Position numbers and translations under genes: made by a program. Below the pieces are notes generated by a model. That model did not search any database. It had not been told where the DNA came from and saw nothing but the letters and a program-made list of their open reading frames with translations. Shown here piece after piece: positions 26,110-34,522 of a stretch of DNA of 64,000 bases. Every line of letters starts with the position of its first letter. The first letter of the stretch is position 1. Origin of the DNA: Paenibacillus sp. USDA918EY (GTDB taxonomy: Bacteria; Bacillota; Bacilli; Paenibacillales; Paenibacillaceae); assembly GCF_009870825.1 (NCBI RefSeq), contig NZ_WTWY01000001.1, forward strand, positions 620,001 through 684,000. Reading direction: 5' to 3'.

Positions 26110-26156
26110 TCGGCGGGTGGAAGCTTTCATGAAAAACCGCCGGCCTTTTTTTAATT
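26110..26156 (+). terminator. Terminator of the 112-aa gene
   Basis: CGGCGG and CCGCCG arms with a loop of about 20 bases, followed by seven T. Confidence 0.75.
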
Positions 26157-26183
26157 TTTTTGCAGAAAATCCGTATTAAACAT

Positions 26184-26249
26184 TTGTCATATCCATAAAA
26201 ACGTGGTAAAGTAAAAAATGACCTTATGACTGAAAATGTTTTCTGGTCA
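26184..26249 (+). promoter_or_regulatory. Promoter and likely TetR operator for the yhgD-yhgE unit
   Basis: TTGTCA (26184-26189) and TAAAGT (26207-26212) with a 17-base spacer. Just downstream, at 26227-26249, TGAC...AAAATGTTTT...GTCA forms an imperfect palindrome suited to TetR autoregulation. Confidence 0.6.
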
Positions 26250-26296
26250 ATCATACGAAACAGAGCGTTAAACGGGAGGGGAACATCATAGGAACG

Positions 26297-26869
26297 GTGG
26301 ATCGTAAAAAGCAGGTGCTGGAAGCGGCTTCCCGGTCTTTTGCGTTGTTTGGCTACAAAGCGACGACGATGGATCAGGTGGCCAAAATCGCCAACGTGGG
26401 GAAAGGCACGATCTATACTTTTTTTGACACCAAGGAGCAGCTTTTCGACGAGATCGTCAATGGCGTCATTTCCGAAATGAAATCGATCATTTTGCGGGAA
26501 GTGGACCATGACAAAAAGTTTTTTGACAATTTGTTCCGCGTTTTGGATTCGTTTCTGGAATTCCGCAGCGAGCACGAACTCCTCATCAAACTGTCCCAGG
26601 AGCTTCGGGACGTCGGCACGCCGCAGTCCCAGGAAGCGATGGCCCAGGTTGAAAACGTCATTTTGGGTTATATCGAAAAAGAAGTTCAACGGGCGGTTTC
26701 CCAGCGGGAATTGCGGGAATGCGACCCGAAGATCGTTTCTTTTCTGATGGTGAAGATGTATATCGCACTGACCTCGGAATGGAACAAAAACCACAAGCCG
26801 TTGACGAAGGAAGAGATCAAGGAGCATATCCGGCTTTTTTTGGAGAACGGGCTCGCCGCGCACGCTTAA
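26297..26869 (+). CDS. TetR-family regulator (YhgD-like)
   Basis: A 190-residue regulator. The N-terminal HTH is textbook TetR (SFALFGYKATTMDQVAKIANVGKGTIYTFFDTKEQLFDEIV, residues 13-52); the rest is an all-helical ligand domain. The start is unclear: GTG at 26297 sits 14 bases from GGGAGGGG, while an in-frame ATA at 26288 is at better spacing but non-canonical. In Bacillus the same pair, yhgD-yhgE, is adjacent, and here the YhgE/Pip gene follows 190 bases on. Likely represses itself and that gene. Confidence 0.88.
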   Translation: MDRKKQVLEAASRSFALFGYKATTMDQVAKIANVGKGTIYTFFDTKEQLFDEIVNGVISEMKSIILREVDHDKKFFDNLFRVLDSFLEFRSEHELLIKLSQELRDVGTPQSQEAMAQVENVILGYIEKEVQRAVSQRELRECDPKIVSFLMVKMYIALTSEWNKNHKPLTKEEIKEHIRLFLENGLAAHA

Positions 26870-27059
26870 TGCATTCCGGAAGCTATGAACGTAGCACCGC
26901 CAAACCAAGCTCATACATGGGGTCCCAGAAAGTCCCGTCATGCGAATCGGCTACGAAGGATCGGAGCTTGTTTTCGCATGCGTATGATTGACCAATTGAA
27001 AAATTCAGTCAGAATGTTTTGGTACATCATTTTTGGAAAAGGAGGGGCTACCGCCAGAC

Positions 27060-29318
27060 ATGAAAGCATTATCCGTATTTTTCAAAGATTTAGGTGCAGC
27101 CTTAAAAAATCCGAAGGTGCTGATCCCGATCATCGCCGTCATGTTCATTCCGATCATGTACAGCGGCGTGTATCTGGCAGCCTTTTGGGATCCGTACGGC
27201 CATCTGGACCAACTGCCCGTCGCCGTCGTCAACCAGGACAAAGGCGCGGAATTTAAAGGCAAAGAGCTTCACATCGGCTCGGACCTGGTGGATGAACTCA
27301 AGAAAGGAAAAGACTTCGACTGGCATTTCGTCAGTCCGGAGGAAGCGGAGAAAGGGATCAAGGAAAACCGCTATTATATGAAAATTACCATCCCTGAAAA
27401 CTTCTCCAGCCAAGCGACCACGCTGATGGACGATCATCCGCAGCCGGCAAAAATCGTATATGAACCGAACGGGGACTACAACTTTATCGCCTCCCAAATC
27501 GGGAATACGGCGATCAAGGACATCAAAGCCAAAGTGTCCGCGAAAGTCACCGAATCGTATACGGAAAGCCTGCTGGATAATTTTACGGAGGTATCCGACG
27601 GACTTGCGGAAGCGGGCGAAGGCGCGGATAAAATCCATAACGGCAGCACCGATCTGGATGCAGGCGCCGTCAAGCTGAAGGACAACCTGAAAAAATTGGC
27701 GGATGGCACGCTGGAAGCCAAAGACGGCATGGCGCCGCTCGCCAAAGGCGTGAGCGACCTTCATCAAGGCGCGGGTCAGCTGAACCAGGGCGCAAGCAAA
27801 CTTGCCGGCGGGCTGGGTCAGTTGAACGCCGCGGGCGGCCAGCTGCTGAACGGAGCGAAGCAGGCGCAGCAGGGGGGAGCGCAGCTGCATGCCGGGCTGC
27901 AAAGCTCCTTGGATGGCGCGAAAAAGCTGAACGCCGGCATTCAAGGGTCCGAACAGGGTGCGGGCAAACTTGAGGCGGGATTGCAATCCGCCGAGAAAGG
28001 CAGCGCGGATTTGGCTGCAGGACTCAAGTCTTCGCTTGACGGGGCATCCAAAGTTTCCGAAGGCGCGAAAGGCGTTGCCGACGGGCTGAAGCAGCTTGCT
28101 TCTTCCAGTCCGGAGCTGGCCCAAAATCCGCAGTTCCAGAAGCTGCTGGCCGCCAGCCAATCGGTGGCCGAAGGCAGCGCGAAGGTGGCTGCCGGCCAGG
28201 AGCAGCTCTCCCAAGGCGCGGACTCGCTGCACGACGCCCAGCAGCAGCTGCTGAGCGGAGCGACGGCGCTTCATAGCGGGCAGCAGCAGCTGTTGGAAGG
28301 CAGCAGCCAGCTCGTGCAAGGCCAGGAGCAGCTCGAGCAGGGCGCGGCGAAGCTGAACGAAGGACAGTCGGCGCTGACGGCGGGACTGACGACGTTTAAC
28401 GGGAAGCTCGGCGAAGCGGCGAGCGGAAGCAAAGCGCTTGTCGCCGGCTCGAAACAGCTCGTGGACGGCACGTCCAAGCTGAAAGGCGGCGTCGACAAAT
28501 TGTCGGGCGGCTTGGTGACGTTGGCCGACGGTTCGCTGCAGCTCCATGAAGGCGCGGGCGAGCTCGAAAACGGCATTACGAAGCTGGACGACGGCTCGAA
28601 GGAATTGGCGACCAAGCTGAACGACGCGGCGGATAAAACCTCCGAGCTGAAAAAGACCGACGATTTGGTCAAAATGTTTGCCCAGCCGATCGACTCCGAG
28701 GAAATCGACAGCCGTAAGGTACCGAATTACGGCACGGGCTTGACCCCTTATTTCATGTCCCTCGGCTTGTTCGTCGGAGCGCTCATTTCGACGCTCGTCA
28801 TTTCGCTGAAAGGTACGACGGTAGAGGGCGCTTCCGGATTCAGCCGGTTCGTGAGCCGCGCGCTTTCCTTTGCGGGCATGGGCCTGTTCCAATCCGTCGT
28901 TGCCGCTGTCATTATCTTGTACGGATTGGGGCTGAAGGTGCAGAGCGTGCCGTATTTCTTCCTCTTCACCTTTATTACGAGCCTGACGTTTATGTTCATC
29001 GTGCAGGCGGTCGTCACTTGGTTTGATATGCCGGGACGGTTCCTAATTATCATCCTGCTCATTTTGCAGCTGACGACCAGCGCGGGCACCTTCCCGCTCG
29101 AGCTGATTCCGGATTGGCTCAAACCGATCAATCCATGGCTTCCGATGTCGCACAGCGTGCTTGGATATAAAGCGATTATATCCAGCGGCGATTATGACTT
29201 AATGTGGAAGCAAGCCGGCGTGCTTGGCATCGTTGCCGTGATCTTCCTGATCTTCAGCCTGATCTATTTCCTGTGGAAGGGAAGCAAAAAGCAGCAGCCT
29301 GCCGAAGCGGCGGCCTAA
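27060..29318 (+). CDS. yhgE: YhgE/Pip family membrane protein with long Gly-heptad stalk
   Basis: A 752-residue protein. One helix at residues 18-38 (VLIPIIAVMFIPIMYSGVYLAA) is followed by a large extracellular domain whose residues ~195-560 repeat a short unit of the type x-L-x-x-G-x-x-x-L (for example LNQGASKLAGGLGQL and LHSGQQQLLEGSSQL), predicted to form a long helical rod. Five to six helices end the protein. Lactococcal Pip is a phage adsorption receptor, and the fold is related to EsaA of type VII secretion. AAAAGGAGGGG precedes the ATG. Function here is unknown. Confidence 0.9.
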   Translation: MKALSVFFKDLGAALKNPKVLIPIIAVMFIPIMYSGVYLAAFWDPYGHLDQLPVAVVNQDKGAEFKGKELHIGSDLVDELKKGKDFDWHFVSPEEAEKGIKENRYYMKITIPENFSSQATTLMDDHPQPAKIVYEPNGDYNFIASQIGNTAIKDIKAKVSAKVTESYTESLLDNFTEVSDGLAEAGEGADKIHNGSTDLDAGAVKLKDNLKKLADGTLEAKDGMAPLAKGVSDLHQGAGQLNQGASKLAGGLGQLNAAGGQLLNGAKQAQQGGAQLHAGLQSSLDGAKKLNAGIQGSEQGAGKLEAGLQSAEKGSADLAAGLKSSLDGASKVSEGAKGVADGLKQLASSSPELAQNPQFQKLLAASQSVAEGSAKVAAGQEQLSQGADSLHDAQQQLLSGATALHSGQQQLLEGSSQLVQGQEQLEQGAAKLNEGQSALTAGLTTFNGKLGEAASGSKALVAGSKQLVDGTSKLKGGVDKLSGGLVTLADGSLQLHEGAGELENGITKLDDGSKELATKLNDAADKTSELKKTDDLVKMFAQPIDSEEIDSRKVPNYGTGLTPYFMSLGLFVGALISTLVISLKGTTVEGASGFSRFVSRALSFAGMGLFQSVVAAVIILYGLGLKVQSVPYFFLFTFITSLTFMFIVQAVVTWFDMPGRFLIIILLILQLTTSAGTFPLELIPDWLKPINPWLPMSHSVLGYKAIISSGDYDLMWKQAGVLGIVAVIFLIFSLIYFLWKGSKKQQPAEAAA

Positions 29319-29354
29319 ACCAAGGGATTCAAAGACGAGTCCTGCAAGAAAGCA

Positions 29355-29388
29355 GTCCTGATCCGTAAAGGATCGGGACTTTTTTTGT
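29355..29388 (+). terminator. Terminator of yhgE
   Basis: AGTCCTGATCC and GGATCGGGACT with one mismatch, followed by seven T. Confidence 0.9.
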
Positions 29389-29425
29389 GGGAACAAGAAA
29401 GTGAAAAAATTTATGCTAAACACGA

Positions 29426-29476
29426 CGCGATCCGTCTTCTGTGAAGGTACGTCGATGGACGTTTTTCATCCGTTCA
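29426..29476 (+). repeat. Double-hairpin element, copy A
   Basis: CTTC-TGT-GAAG followed by ACGTC-GATG-GACGT and a T-run. It closely resembles 36251-36299. The second arm includes a possible -35 (TGGACG, 29456-29461) that sits 18 bases before TATAAT at 29480-29485, in front of map. Confidence 0.5.
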
Positions 29477-29514
29477 GGGTATAATATAGAGATCAGACAG
29501 GAATGAGGGATTAC

Positions 29515-30261
29515 ATGATTACGATTAAAACGAGATCACAAATCGAGCAGATGAAAGAAGCCGGCGCCATTTTGGCGGCCTGCCACCGGGAGATCAAAAA
29601 GCTGATCGCTCCCGGAATTACGACGATCGAAATCGACCGTTTCGCCGAAAAATTCATCCGGGCGGCCGGTGCGACACCGGAGCAAAAAGGATACAACGGA
29701 TTTCCATACGCGACCTGCACGTCCGTCAACGACGTCATCTGCCACGGCTTTCCGGGCAAATATGCTTTAAAGGACGGGGACATCGTGACCGTGGACATGG
29801 TCGTGAATTTGAACGGCTGGCTGGCGGATTCGGCATGGTCCTATACGGTCGGCAACGTGTCCGAACAGGCCCGGCGTTTGCTTGACGTGACCAAAGAATC
29901 GCTGTACAAAGGGATCGAAAAAGCGGTCATCGGGAACCGGATCGGCGACATCTCGCATGCGATCCAGGTCTACGCCGAAGCGGAAGGCTTTTCGGTCGTT
30001 CGCGAATTTATCGGCCACGGAATCGGCAAGGAAATGCACGAGGAGCCGCAGGTGCCGCATTACGGACCGCCAAACGTCGGGCCGCGCCTGAAAGAAGGCA
30101 TGGTCATCACGATCGAGCCGATGCTGAACACGGGCACGTACCGCAGCAAAATCGACAGCGACGGCTGGACGGCAAGAACGCTCGACGGAGGATTGTCCGC
30201 CCAATACGAGCACACGATCGCGATTACGGCGGACGGCCCGGAAATTTTGACGCTGCAGTAA
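29515..30261 (+). CDS. map: Methionine aminopeptidase, type I
   Basis: A 248-residue dinuclear metalloprotease that removes the initiator Met. Metal ligands are readable: Asp in VTVDMVVNL (about 95), Asp in LADSAWS (about 106), His in FIGHGIGKEMHEEP (about 169), Glu in ITIEPM (about 202) and Glu in YEHTIAI (about 233). GAGGGA lies before the ATG at 29515. It stands alone and lacks the usual secY-adk-map ribosomal context, so it is probably the second MAP of the genome, like Bacillus YflG. Confidence 0.94.
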   Translation: MITIKTRSQIEQMKEAGAILAACHREIKKLIAPGITTIEIDRFAEKFIRAAGATPEQKGYNGFPYATCTSVNDVICHGFPGKYALKDGDIVTVDMVVNLNGWLADSAWSYTVGNVSEQARRLLDVTKESLYKGIEKAVIGNRIGDISHAIQVYAEAEGFSVVREFIGHGIGKEMHEEPQVPHYGPPNVGPRLKEGMVITIEPMLNTGTYRSKIDSDGWTARTLDGGLSAQYEHTIAITADGPEILTLQ

Positions 30262-30280
30262 GCGCATAAGAAGAACGCCA

Positions 30281-30308
30281 AAAAAGGAGCCCAAGCGGCT
30301 CCTTTTGT
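30281..30308. terminator. Terminator between map and the germinant receptor operon
   Basis: AAAAGGAGCC-CAAGC-GGCTCCTTTT, symmetrical and usable from both convergent genes. Confidence 0.85.
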
Positions 30309-30332
30309 CATTGAAGCGTATTTGCGATCCAA

Positions 30333-31478
30333 CTATTCCACTCTTTGCTTGTATTTTCCCGAGCTGTCGATGGCGACCCGAACCTCGATCGATTTAATGG
30401 AATCCTCATCAAGAATAAAGGAGCTGTTGCGATGGAATTGATGCCATTTTTTCGGATGCTTGCGGTAGAGCTTTTCGTCAAGCAAAAATACGTCCGCTTT
30501 TTTTTCGAGGCCCTTTTTGAAGCTCACTTTGATTTCGTTTTTGATCGCTTCGCTGGCCATCTCCTCCATTTTTTTTGGCGGCGTATCCGTGGCAAGCTCG
30601 TCGATATACGCGTTGAGGGACACGCGGATATTGTAACGGGCTTTATTGTTTTCGATCACCGGTTTGACGTAGAGATGGGGTCTTACAAGAATCAGCGTGG
30701 CAACCGGACGCCCCGTATGCGGGATGTTCATCGGGGAACGGACCAGCTTCCGCTGAATCCAGCGCGTTCCCTTCAGATCATCCTCGCTCAAATGGCCGCG
30801 GTATTCCTTGTTTTGAAAAAAATAGGCCCCATTGATCCGAAACATGGGACGTTTATCCACGTCCTCAAACCAGCTCGTGCGGTCGATCTCAAGACGGGGA
30901 ATCATGGCGAGACCGCTGGGTTCTTTTATCTGGGCGATCGTTTTGAAGCCGTATTCGGGCAGAATAAACGATCTTTCCGAATAGATTTGGAGCGGCGAAT
31001 CCATAATCGTCTCCAGCGGTGAAAGATTCAGGATCGATTTTTGCGTAAGAACGTCAGACATAGGCTCCCCTGTGCCGTATATCCAAATGTTGTAGCGAAT
31101 TTCCCGATAGCGGTTCAACATGTCGTAAATTTCCAGCAAACCATGTTTCATCACGTTTTCCGACAAAATGACCGATTTCATGTGCCCCCAAAACACTCTC
31201 ATTTGGGAGGTCGAATATAAGGTCGTCATCGATTCGGTCAACGTTTTTCCTTCTCCCGTTCCGACCCAGACGGGAACGGCTTTGCCAATTTGAATGCCTT
31301 CCGCTTTGGCGACGTTGGCAAAGTTCAATACCTGCGCATAACTTTTAAACTTTCCATCCTCATAATCAATCCCCAGGGTCGTAACATAAGCCATATTTTG
31401 AATGTCCTTGGAATTCCAGCAGCCCGCAAGGAGAACCGTAATCAAAACGGAAATCAATATTTTTCCTGTTTTCTTCAT
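30333..31478 (-). CDS. GerC-type germinant receptor lipoprotein
   Basis: A 381-residue lipoprotein. The signal peptide ends in the lipobox VLLAGC, followed by WNSKDIQNMAYVTTLGIDYEDG, the standard GerC/GerAC start. It is the outer-face subunit of a spore inner-membrane nutrient receptor. The ATG at 31478 overlaps the upstream GerA-type stop (ATGA), so translation is coupled; the longer ORF start is rejected. It is last in an operon ordered B-A-C, and no fourth subunit is seen. Confidence 0.92.
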   Translation of the reverse strand: MKKTGKILISVLITVLLAGCWNSKDIQNMAYVTTLGIDYEDGKFKSYAQVLNFANVAKAEGIQIGKAVPVWVGTGEGKTLTESMTTLYSTSQMRVFWGHMKSVILSENVMKHGLLEIYDMLNRYREIRYNIWIYGTGEPMSDVLTQKSILNLSPLETIMDSPLQIYSERSFILPEYGFKTIAQIKEPSGLAMIPRLEIDRTSWFEDVDKRPMFRINGAYFFQNKEYRGHLSEDDLKGTRWIQRKLVRSPMNIPHTGRPVATLILVRPHLYVKPVIENNKARYNIRVSLNAYIDELATDTPPKKMEEMASEAIKNEIKVSFKKGLEKKADVFLLDEKLYRKHPKKWHQFHRNSSFILDEDSIKSIEVRVAIDSSGKYKQRVE

Positions 31479-32962
31479 GCCGGACTCTCTCCATGATGGT
31501 CTGAGTCGACGGTGCTCAACGAGGACGGCTTTTTGCGAAGCGCCTTCCACGGGCTGCGGAGAAGGGACAGCAGCACATCCTTTGGAATGACAGGCGAGAC
31601 CGGGGACAGATAGGGGACGCCGAAACTTCTGAGCCGTGACACGTAGGCAATAAGCAGGATACCGCCGAGAATCATGCCGTACATACCGAGAATGCAAGAT
31701 ACGAAAAACAGCAGGAACCGGATGAAGCTGACGACCGAGCTTAACGTTTGGTTCACCAGCGTTGCGCTTGCGACCGCCGTGATGGCTCCGACAACGACGG
31801 AAGAGGGGGAGACGAGTCCGGCCCGAATGGCGGCATCCCCAATGATTAAACCTCCGATGACCGTAAGCGTTTGACCGATGGCGCTTGGGAGCCGGATTCC
31901 CGCTTCGCGAAAAATCTCCAGGAGGATCAGCATCTCAAACAGTTCCATTTGAGCGGAAAGCGGAAGCCCCATTCTTGATGTCGCGATGGTGGCCATCAGC
32001 CGGAATGGAATCTGGTCTTGGTGAAAGGCCGTCAAGGAAACCCAAAAAGCAGGCAAGCCGATGGTGATAATCAGGCTTAACAGACGGATGAACCTCACAA
32101 AGGATACGTAAATATAGTTGAACTGAACGTCTTCCGGCGACTTCATCTGCAGCGACAACGTTGCAGGTCCGATCAGCGCCATCGGAACGCCGTCGATGAC
32201 AACGACGAATCGCCCGTTGATCAGGCTGGCGATGACATAATCCGGACGACCGCTAAAGTCCATCAGCGGAAAAAGCGAAAATTTGGAGTCGGCTAAAAAC
32301 TCCTCCAGCTGATTGATCGAATAGATGGCGTCGATATCGATCTTTTTCAGCCGTTTTCTCGCTTCCTCCAAAATATTCGGCGAGATGATGTCGTCAATGT
32401 ACATTAAAGCGACCCTCGTTCTCGATCTCCGCCCTAAAATAAGTTCTTCACAGCACAAGGTATTGCTGCGGATCCGTTTGCGGATCAAGGCGATGTTCGT
32501 AATAAAATCTTCGGTAAAGCCGTCCTTCGGCCCTTTGATCGAGATTTCAACGTTTGATTCTTCCGGCGCCCGTTTCGGCGCGTTGCAAATATCCAACGTG
32601 TACATTTTATTGGTCAAGGGGATCAAAATGATGAGTCCGCCTTGAAACAGGGTGTCCTCAATGTCCTGCTCGGAGACGGGTTCCTTCATTTCGTCCATCG
32701 CCAGCTTGGAGTACATTTCGCCGTTTTGCTGAAGGAAGAAGCCGGATTCCCGATGCATATCCTGAAGCTCGGGCAGGACGACCTGGCTGATCTGGGCCGA
32801 ATCGGCAAGACCGCTGGCGTAGACGAGTACGACTTCCGAAGAGGCGGATTCCTTATCCAAACGGTAAGACCTGATGACCACATCAAAGCTTTTCGCAAAA
32901 AGGTTTTGGATTTTGGACATGGTCCATACCGTTTTTTCGCTTTTGGATTCTGATTTCGTCAA
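31475..32962 (-). CDS. GerA-type germinant receptor subunit, TTG start
   Basis: A 495-residue spore germination protein. The soluble N-terminal domain covers residues 1-280 (SFDVVIRSYRLDKES, LILGRRSRTRVALMYIDDI) and the C-terminal part has about five helices, with INGRFVVVIDGVPMALIGPAT before them and PSSVVVGAITAVASATLVNQT, which are hallmarks of the GerA/SpoVAF family. The TTG at 32962 has AAAGGAGG 8 bases upstream and overlaps the GerB-type stop by four bases. The protein forms the receptor with the B and C subunits encoded on either side. Confidence 0.93.
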   Translation of the reverse strand: MTKSESKSEKTVWTMSKIQNLFAKSFDVVIRSYRLDKESASSEVVLVYASGLADSAQISQVVLPELQDMHRESGFFLQQNGEMYSKLAMDEMKEPVSEQDIEDTLFQGGLIILIPLTNKMYTLDICNAPKRAPEESNVEISIKGPKDGFTEDFITNIALIRKRIRSNTLCCEELILGRRSRTRVALMYIDDIISPNILEEARKRLKKIDIDAIYSINQLEEFLADSKFSLFPLMDFSGRPDYVIASLINGRFVVVIDGVPMALIGPATLSLQMKSPEDVQFNYIYVSFVRFIRLLSLIITIGLPAFWVSLTAFHQDQIPFRLMATIATSRMGLPLSAQMELFEMLILLEIFREAGIRLPSAIGQTLTVIGGLIIGDAAIRAGLVSPSSVVVGAITAVASATLVNQTLSSVVSFIRFLLFFVSCILGMYGMILGGILLIAYVSRLRSFGVPYLSPVSPVIPKDVLLSLLRSPWKALRKKPSSLSTVDSDHHGESPA

Positions 32963-34050
32963 GGGATTTCCTCCTTTCTTTTGTTCGGCAGAAACGATAT
33001 GCCTGTCCAAATGAGGGATAACGCAACGTTCACATATAACGAGATTGGAAAGTAATATTTAAAGCTCATTTGATAGAATGCGTTTTGAGTTATCGGAAAC
33101 ATGGCAATCAGGATGTAACTGAAGGTCACCGCGAGAGTAAAACGGTTGGCCATGACCCTGCTTTTGAAAGGAAGCATTTCGACGAGCATGTATTGCGCCA
33201 GCGAAATACGCATAAAAGCGCCGGCAATCCACTGGTATACCGACAGAAAGTCCACATGCTCAAAATAATCGCCGATTTTCACAAGCCTCCATTGTTCATA
33301 GGGCGATTCCATCTGTTTGGCGGACTCCTCGGGGCCGAACTCGGAGATTCCGCCGACGATGGGACCAAGTGTAATGTAGGAAATGATCAGCCCGTAGACG
33401 ATCATTTGCCAGGGTTTGACCTTGTTTTTGATCCGGTGCTGCAGCGATAAAATAACGAGAATCTCCACAAACCCTCCGCCAATGTACAGCATCCCGCGCA
33501 ATGGAGGCATCATGCCGTGTTCGAAAATGGGAACCAGCAGATTAAAGTTTTTTTCCGAGGCGTTGGAGAGCGATACGAAAATTCCGAGACTAACGACCAA
33601 GGGAAGCAGGATTCCGGCACCGACGGCGATGGCCCGGATGCCCAGCTTGGCCGTATAGAAACAGACAAACGCAAGAGTGGAGACCAATACGACTTTCGGC
33701 GTAAGGGGCAAATAGTTGCTGATCGTCCAACTGGACGTATGATACAAGGTAAAACCGCCAATTAAATACAAATAGATGATAAACGGTGCAACAAGAATCC
33801 AAGACAAGACGGGACTCGTCTTTTCCGCCAGCCAAGGCTGAAGCTTTTGCTGCCCGCTTCTTCGCATAAATAAGGCGAGCATAATCGTCCAAGGGACAAG
33901 CAATACGGTCGCGAATAGAACCGAAATCCATGCATCCCTCCCGGCGGCATCCAGCACCATCGGGTTGATGACAACATGGCTTGTCAAGCCGTTCATTAAC
34001 ATAAGCATCATGAATATTTGTAAAACATGCACGGGTGCCGTTTTATTCAT
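32959..34050 (-). CDS. GerB-type germinant receptor subunit (APC-like)
   Basis: A 363-residue integral membrane protein with about ten helices, of the GerB/YndE spore permease family; it forms the likely germinant-binding pocket. Readable stretches include LQIFMMLMLMNGLTSHVVINP and YLPLTPKVVLVSTLAF. It is the first gene of the operon, which is unusual, since B normally follows A. The ATG at 34050 has GAGAGG at a rather long 12-base spacing. A sigma-G-like promoter lies upstream. Confidence 0.9.
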   Translation of the reverse strand: MNKTAPVHVLQIFMMLMLMNGLTSHVVINPMVLDAAGRDAWISVLFATVLLVPWTIMLALFMRRSGQQKLQPWLAEKTSPVLSWILVAPFIIYLYLIGGFTLYHTSSWTISNYLPLTPKVVLVSTLAFVCFYTAKLGIRAIAVGAGILLPLVVSLGIFVSLSNASEKNFNLLVPIFEHGMMPPLRGMLYIGGGFVEILVILSLQHRIKNKVKPWQMIVYGLIISYITLGPIVGGISEFGPEESAKQMESPYEQWRLVKIGDYFEHVDFLSVYQWIAGAFMRISLAQYMLVEMLPFKSRVMANRFTLAVTFSYILIAMFPITQNAFYQMSFKYYFPISLYVNVALSLIWTGISFLPNKRKEEIP

Positions 34051-34089
34051 GGGAGGTTCGTTCCTCTCCTTGAAATCATTTTTCAAACG

Positions 34090-34120
34090 TATTTTGGCTG
34101 AAATCCCCTGCAATTATTCC
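34090..34120 (-). promoter_or_regulatory. Possible sigma-G promoter of the germinant receptor operon
   Basis: On the minus strand, GAATA and CAAAATA are 18 bases apart, close to forespore sigma-G elements. Forespore expression is what this operon requires. Confidence 0.45.
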
Positions 34121-34470
34121 AAGATCTTGAAAAGATGGCCTATAGCGATTAGGACAACAGGAATGAAAACATCGTTGGCGATGTGATATCGACCGTATCA
34201 ACGAAGGAAAAAGGCATGCTAGATTGGAAAAGTGATGAGAAAAGTGATGAGATGTTGGTCAAAAAATCGGAACTAGGGGTTGAACGGAGTTACATGTTAT
34301 AAATTCAACATATGAAAAATTCACAATAAATGATATACAATCCGAACTTTGCACAGATAGACGAAACCTGCCAACGACCGCGTACCAAGATTTCGGAAAA
34401 CAGATAAAGGCTATGAACGGATAAAGACAATGGAGGAGTGAAGGGGGAGTGAAAAAGGATGGATAAGAAA
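34121..34470. other. Gene-free AT-rich gap
   Basis: Upstream region of the receptor operon and downstream region of aspA. No credible ORF, RNA or repeat was seen. Confidence 0.45.
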
Positions 34471-34516
34471 CAAAAAAACGCGGGCGCCTGCCGTTTCAAG
34501 CAGATTCGCCCGCGTT
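34471..34516 (-). terminator. Terminator of aspA
   Basis: On the minus strand AACGCGGGCG and CGCCCGCGTT pair around a loop of about 20 bases, followed by six T. It starts 7 bases past the stop. Confidence 0.85.
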
Positions 34517-34522
34517 GCCGTA

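Noticed and set aside
27102-28892. Minus-strand 596-residue ORF opposite yhgE
   Set aside because: Caused by the repetitive codons of the Pip-like stalk; Arg-rich with no coding signs.
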